NCBI GenBank assembly: GCA_013152765.1
Contig: JAADFT010000068.1
Span: 1 to 9,868, forward strand
Length of the DNA stretch: 9,868 nucleotides
Reading direction: 5' to 3'
DNA from: Calditrichota bacterium
Lineage (GTDB): Bacteria > Zhuqueibacterota > Zhuqueibacteria > Oleimicrobiales > Geothermoviventaceae
The translations under genes and the position numbers were made by a program. Shown piece by piece: positions 6,780-9,868 of the stretch (position 1 is its first letter; each line of letters opens with the position of its first letter). The notes under the pieces were generated by a model. It worked only from the letters and a program-made list of their open reading frames with translations. It did no database searches and was not told the DNA's origin.

Positions 6780-7985
6780 TTGGTAAGGGCTGACTACAGA
6801 CGCGCGCCGGACAAGGTGCTGCTGATCGCCATTGCTGCTCTGACGGTGATCGGCATCGCGATGGTGTACAGCGCCAGCTCGTACAAGGCCTTGCGCGCGT
6901 TCAACGACAGCACTCACTACCTGAAATTGCACGTGCTGCGCGTTCTGATCGGCGGGGTAATCCTGACGGTCGGGATGACGGTGAACTACCGCGTGTGGCT
7001 GCGGTTGTCGCCGATTCTGCTGTTTGGGTCGTCGATTCTCCTGGTTTACGTGCTGGTGGGCGGCCCCGGAGTGCGAACCATCAACGGCAGTCGACGGTGG
7101 CTGGAGCTGCCGCTGTTCAGGGTGGAGGTTTCCGACCTGGCCCGCTACGCCATGCTGTTCTTCCTGGCAGCGGTACTGCCGCGCGTGCGAGAACGGCTGA
7201 AGGATTTCCGGCACGGGTTGCTGCCCTTCGTTGGGCTGCTCGGGTTTCTGGCAGCTTTGATCAAGCTCGAGCCGGACACGAGCACGGCGGTGATTTTCTT
7301 CGGCCTGGGGATGTTGATGCTGTACCTGGCCGGGGCTCGACTGCACCACCTGGTAGTGATCTTCTTGATTCTGGGCACCCTGGCTGTGGCGGACACGCTG
7401 CGCAATCCTTACCAGCGGCGTCGAATCGACAACTTCGTCGACGCCGTGAACGGAAGGAGGGTGGACTACCACGCGCGGCAGGCGGAAGTTGGTCTGGGGA
7501 TTGGCGGACTGGTTGGCGTCGGGTTGGGGCAGAGCAAACAGAAGCTCTTTTTCCTGCCGGAGCCGTACACGGACTCCATTTTTGCTATTCTTGGCGAGGA
7601 GCTGGGCTTTTTCGGCAGTTTGGTGGTGATCGGGCTGTACGTCACGGTGCTGGTACGCGGCTTTCGAATTGCCAGGGCCGCGCCCACCGAGGAAGCGCAG
7701 TTGCTTGCTCTCGGACTGACGCTGGCTTTCACGACCTACGCCGTACTGAACGTGGCGGTCATTTCCAGCCTCGTGCCAGCCACCGGCATCCCGCTGCCTT
7801 TGGTGAGTTACGGCGGCAGCAGCCTGTTGACCAACATGGCGGCATTGGGCGTGCTGCTGAACATTTCGCGGCAGACGAATCCCAGTTTCGCCCCAGTTTC
7901 GCGCGCTACCCGAGTCGCTCGGATTACCGGGCGCGGCTGGTGCGCCGGGGTTTTGCGGACTGACGAGGAGGCCTGTCCGCAGTAG
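6780..7985 (+). CDS. ftsW: Septal peptidoglycan glycosyltransferase FtsW (SEDS family)
   Basis: FtsW polymerises lipid II into septal glycan strands together with FtsI. The 401-residue protein has about ten membrane segments. SEDS motifs are MVYSASSYKA (28-37), TINGSRRWLEL (100-110), KLEPDTSTAVIF (162-173) and GLGQSKQKLFFLPEPYTDSIFAILGEELGF (248-277, with catalytic-region D265). TGIPLPLVSYGGSSLLTNM (335-353) is also present. Assignment as FtsW rather than RodA rests mostly on its place between mraY and murG. The usual RxQPSE-type motif reads RVEVSDLAR (114-122), a marked variant. The TTG start at 6780 has GAGG at 6770-6773 with a 6-nt spacer. The C-terminal tail past residue 366 is unconserved. 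murD, expected just upstream, is absent. Confidence 0.93.
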   Translation: MVRADYRRAPDKVLLIAIAALTVIGIAMVYSASSYKALRAFNDSTHYLKLHVLRVLIGGVILTVGMTVNYRVWLRLSPILLFGSSILLVYVLVGGPGVRTINGSRRWLELPLFRVEVSDLARYAMLFFLAAVLPRVRERLKDFRHGLLPFVGLLGFLAALIKLEPDTSTAVIFFGLGMLMLYLAGARLHHLVVIFLILGTLAVADTLRNPYQRRRIDNFVDAVNGRRVDYHARQAEVGLGIGGLVGVGLGQSKQKLFFLPEPYTDSIFAILGEELGFFGSLVVIGLYVTVLVRGFRIARAAPTEEAQLLALGLTLAFTTYAVLNVAVISSLVPATGIPLPLVSYGGSSLLTNMAALGVLLNISRQTNPSFAPVSRATRVARITGRGWCAGVLRTDEEACPQ

Positions 7986-8150
7986 CGAGGAAGACCTGAG
8001 ACCGCAACGAGAAACTACCTGCCAATGCTGAGCGGTGCGACGACGCGACGGTGTGCGGCTTTGCGGTGACGAGGCTTTGCTTAATAAGGACGTTCTTTTT
8101 GGCGGTTGGTGAGTCTGCTTTTGACACGTGGCGGTAACTGCGGAGGCGGG
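7986..8150. other. 165-nt gap between ftsW and murG
   Basis: This is the only sizeable non-coding gap inside the cluster if murG starts at 8151. It shows no convincing gene: the longest ATG-led frame is 14 codons (8025-8069). A TTGACA stands at 8121-8126, but no -10 hexamer lies at a suitable distance. An AT-rich patch around TTAATAA (8081-8087) has only a poor -35 partner (TTGCGG, 8061-8066, spacing too short). A T run at 8096-8100 has no good stem before it. It may hold an internal promoter or a processed leader, but nothing here is firm. Confidence 0.4.
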
Positions 8151-9296
8151 TTGAGCACGAGCGAACAGGAGCGGCTGCGCGTCATGATTGCCGGTGGTGG
8201 CACCGGCGGCCACCTTTTCCCCGCTCTTGCAGTAGCGGAAGCCGTCCAGAAGCTGGCCCCGGGCACGCGGATTCTGTTCGTGGGCAGCGATCGAGGGCTC
8301 GAAGCACGGCGGTTCCCTCGCGAACGTTACGAGCTGGCGCTGCTGCCTGTGCGAGGGCTTAGCCGGCGAAACCCGCTTGCGAACGTGGTTGTGCTGGGGC
8401 GGTTTCTGAGCAGCCTGTGGAAAGCCTGGAAGCTTGTGGGACGATTTGATCCACACGTGGTGCTCGGCGTAGGCGGGTACAGCAGCGGGCCCGCGTGCTC
8501 TGTGGCGCTGCTCCGGCGGCGCCCGCTGGCGCTGCACGAGCAGAACAGTTACCCGGGGTTGGTGACACGGAGGTTGTCTCGCTGGGCGAAGGAGGTTTAC
8601 CTCAGCTACGAGCAGGCGGCTGAATTCCTGAGCAAGAAGGCGCGCTGGCTGGTGACGGGGAATCCCCCTCGCGCTGGCCTGAAACGCGTTCCAAAAAAGG
8701 ATGCCCGGCAGTTTTTTGGTTTACCGGTTGATGTGCCCGTAGTGTTCGCGTTCGGTGGGAGCCAGGGAGCGCGGGGCATAAACGAAGCCTTGCTGGACGC
8801 GCTCCCTGAGCTTCTGACCGACACGACCACCCACTTCCTGTGGGCCGTCGGCCGGTACGACCTCGACCGGGTGAAGGAAGCCCTGGCGAAGCTCGACCCG
8901 GAAGGGAAGCGGGTGCGGGCGTTCGAATTCGTGGAAAACATGGCCGAAGCCTACAGCGCTGCCGATCTGGTGATTTGCCGAGCAGGTGCCACCACGCTGT
9001 CGGAATTGACGGCGCTGGGTGTGCCTGCGCTTCTGGTGCCCTACCCGTACGCGGCGGGAGACCACCAGCGGGCGAACGCACGTGCCTTAGCCGAAGCAGG
9101 TGCTGCTGTTGTCGTGGATCAGTCTGAACTCAGCGGAGAGCGGCTTGCGCGCGAAATCCGTTCCCTGCTGGCGAACGAGCAGCGGTTGCAGAAGATGGCT
9201 GAAGCTGCCAGGTCGCTCGCCCGGCCCCGGGCCGCACTGGACATTGCCGAGCGACTTCTTCGCCTGGCGCGAGAGAGAGCGGCGGAGCAGTCATGA
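8151..9296 (+). CDS. murG: Lipid II synthase MurG (UDP-GlcNAc transferase)
   Basis: MurG is a peripheral-membrane GT-B glycosyltransferase that adds GlcNAc from UDP-GlcNAc to lipid I, forming lipid II on the inner face of the membrane. Family blocks are IAGGGTGGHLFPALA (13-27), GVGGYSSGP (106-114), LALHEQNSYPG (126-136), VTGNPPR (168-174), FGGSQGARGIN (201-211), CRAGATTLSEL (276-286) and DHQRANA (304-310), which includes donor-binding residues. I chose the TTG at 8151 because GGAGG lies at 8142-8146 with a 4-nt spacer, the same arrangement as mraY, and because the GGGTGGH motif then falls near the N-terminus as usual. This gives 381 residues. An in-frame TTG at 8106 would add 15 unconserved residues. 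The stop overlaps the murB start by 4 nt, leaving no room for murC. Confidence 0.95.
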   Translation: MSTSEQERLRVMIAGGGTGGHLFPALAVAEAVQKLAPGTRILFVGSDRGLEARRFPRERYELALLPVRGLSRRNPLANVVVLGRFLSSLWKAWKLVGRFDPHVVLGVGGYSSGPACSVALLRRRPLALHEQNSYPGLVTRRLSRWAKEVYLSYEQAAEFLSKKARWLVTGNPPRAGLKRVPKKDARQFFGLPVDVPVVFAFGGSQGARGINEALLDALPELLTDTTTHFLWAVGRYDLDRVKEALAKLDPEGKRVRAFEFVENMAEAYSAADLVICRAGATTLSELTALGVPALLVPYPYAAGDHQRANARALAEAGAAVVVDQSELSGERLAREIRSLLANEQRLQKMAEAARSLARPRAALDIAERLLRLARERAAEQS

Positions 9297-9868
9297 ACTG
9301 GCGCGAACGCCTGGCGCGGGAACTCAGTGGAGCCGTGCTCTTTGAAGAGCCTTTGGCCAGGCACACGACCTACAAGATTGGTGGCCCAGCCGAGGTTTAC
9401 GCACGTCCGAGCACGCTGGAAGACGTGCGCAAGTTGCTCCGAATCGCAACGGAAGCCTCTGTGCCGGTCTTCGTAATCGGTGAAGGCTCGAATTTGCTGG
9501 TCAGTGACGCTGGTGTGCGTGGGGTGGTCCTGGATCTGCGGGACGCAGCCGGTCAGCTCGTGATCCGTGACGAGGAGGTGGAGGTTGGCGCTGGATTGCC
9601 GCTGCAGCAGGTGGTCGAGACCACGGCGCGCGCTGGACTCGCCGGGTTGGAGAATCTGGCCGGAATCCCGGGCACGGTCGGTGGCGCTGTTGTGATGAAT
9701 GCAGGCGCCTTTGGAACGGAGTTTTTCGACCTGGTGTCCGACATTGATGTCATGACATCAGCCGGAGAAGTGCACACGATTCGGCGCGAACAGTTGGACG
9801 TAGGGTACCGGAGAGGCTACGTTCCAGCAGACGGCGTGATCCTGGCAGCCCGCTTGCGGCTGAGACAG
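9293..9868 (+). CDS. murB: UDP-N-acetylenolpyruvoylglucosamine reductase MurB (3' end cut by the window)
   Basis: MurB is the FAD- and NADPH-dependent enzyme that reduces UDP-GlcNAc-enolpyruvate to UDP-MurNAc. The first 192 codons are visible and the frame is open to the window edge. FAD-binding domain blocks are TTYKIGGPAEVYARP (25-39), FVIGEGSNLLVSDAGVRG (60-77), VGAGLPL (98-104) and LENLAGIPGTVGGAVVMNAGAFG (119-141). A YR pair at 172-173 in VGYRRGYVP matches the family's YR(x)S segment, which supplies a catalytic arginine, but the following serine position is Gly. The ATG at 9293 has GGAG at 9284-9287 with a 5-nt spacer and overlaps the murG stop (ATGA), so translation is likely coupled. 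The C-terminal substrate-binding domain lies outside the window. Confidence 0.95.
   Translation, partial: MNWRERLARELSGAVLFEEPLARHTTYKIGGPAEVYARPSTLEDVRKLLRIATEASVPVFVIGEGSNLLVSDAGVRGVVLDLRDAAGQLVIRDEEVEVGAGLPLQQVVETTARAGLAGLENLAGIPGTVGGAVVMNAGAFGTEFFDLVSDIDVMTSAGEVHTIRREQLDVGYRRGYVPADGVILAARLRLRQ

Noticed and set aside
6995..7963. A 322-codon + strand frame inside ftsW
   Set aside because: It is out of frame with a strongly conserved FtsW and has low-complexity Gly/Ala/Arg-rich composition, a typical GC-rich shadow frame.
8121..8126. TTGACA as a -35 box for a murG promoter
   Set aside because: No -10-like hexamer occurs 16-19 nt downstream; that stretch is the GC-rich GGAGGCGGG ribosome binding region.
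5535..8537. A 1000-codon open frame on the minus strand spanning the end of murF, mraY, ftsW and the start of murG
   Set aside because: All four + strand genes lie in the same reading phase, and this frame is their codon-aligned antisense. It stays open only because the Leu codons TTA and CTA and the Ser codon TCA are avoided in GC-rich genes. Its product is a Gln/His/Arg-rich sequence with no recognisable domain.

Overview
This window is the front half of a bacterial dcw (division and cell wall) cluster. All nine genes read on the + strand: mraZ, rsmH (mraW), ftsL, ftsI (with PASTA domains), murF, mraY, ftsW, murG and murB, the last cut by the window end. The DNA is GC-rich, with GTG and TTG starts alongside ATG. 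Several genes have a clear GGAGG-type ribosome binding site, so this is a bacterial chromosome. The lineage cannot be fixed from sequence alone. Two C-terminal PASTA domains on FtsI argue against a typical proteobacterium. A non-proteobacterial lineage, perhaps near the FCB group, is a guess only.

Layout. Positions 1-133 are the upstream flank: no convincing gene, a possible weak terminator, and possible ends of an upstream reading frame. Positions 134-227 are the regulatory head of the operon: a strong sigma70-type promoter with an extended -10, then four 10-nt-pitch repeats that look like the MraZ operator, then the mraZ ribosome binding site. The genes run from 228 to 7985 with gaps of 43 nt or less or overlaps. 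A 165-nt gap of unknown content precedes murG. murG and murB then overlap by an ATGA.

How the genes work together. MraZ is the cluster's transcription regulator and RsmH methylates 16S rRNA. FtsL, FtsW and FtsI form the septal peptidoglycan synthase core (bitopic scaffold, glycosyltransferase and transpeptidase). MurB and MurF act in the cytoplasmic precursor pathway. MraY and MurG make lipid I and lipid II at the membrane.

The most notable point is what is missing. murE (normally ftsI-murE-murF), murD (mraY-murD-ftsW) and murC (murG-murC-murB) are all absent from their usual slots, and two of the three junctions are very tight. Of the four Mur ligases only MurF is here. I see no mobile element, CRISPR array, tRNA or rRNA, and no sign of an undescribed system. 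The remaining observations concern operator architecture, motif variants and cluster composition.
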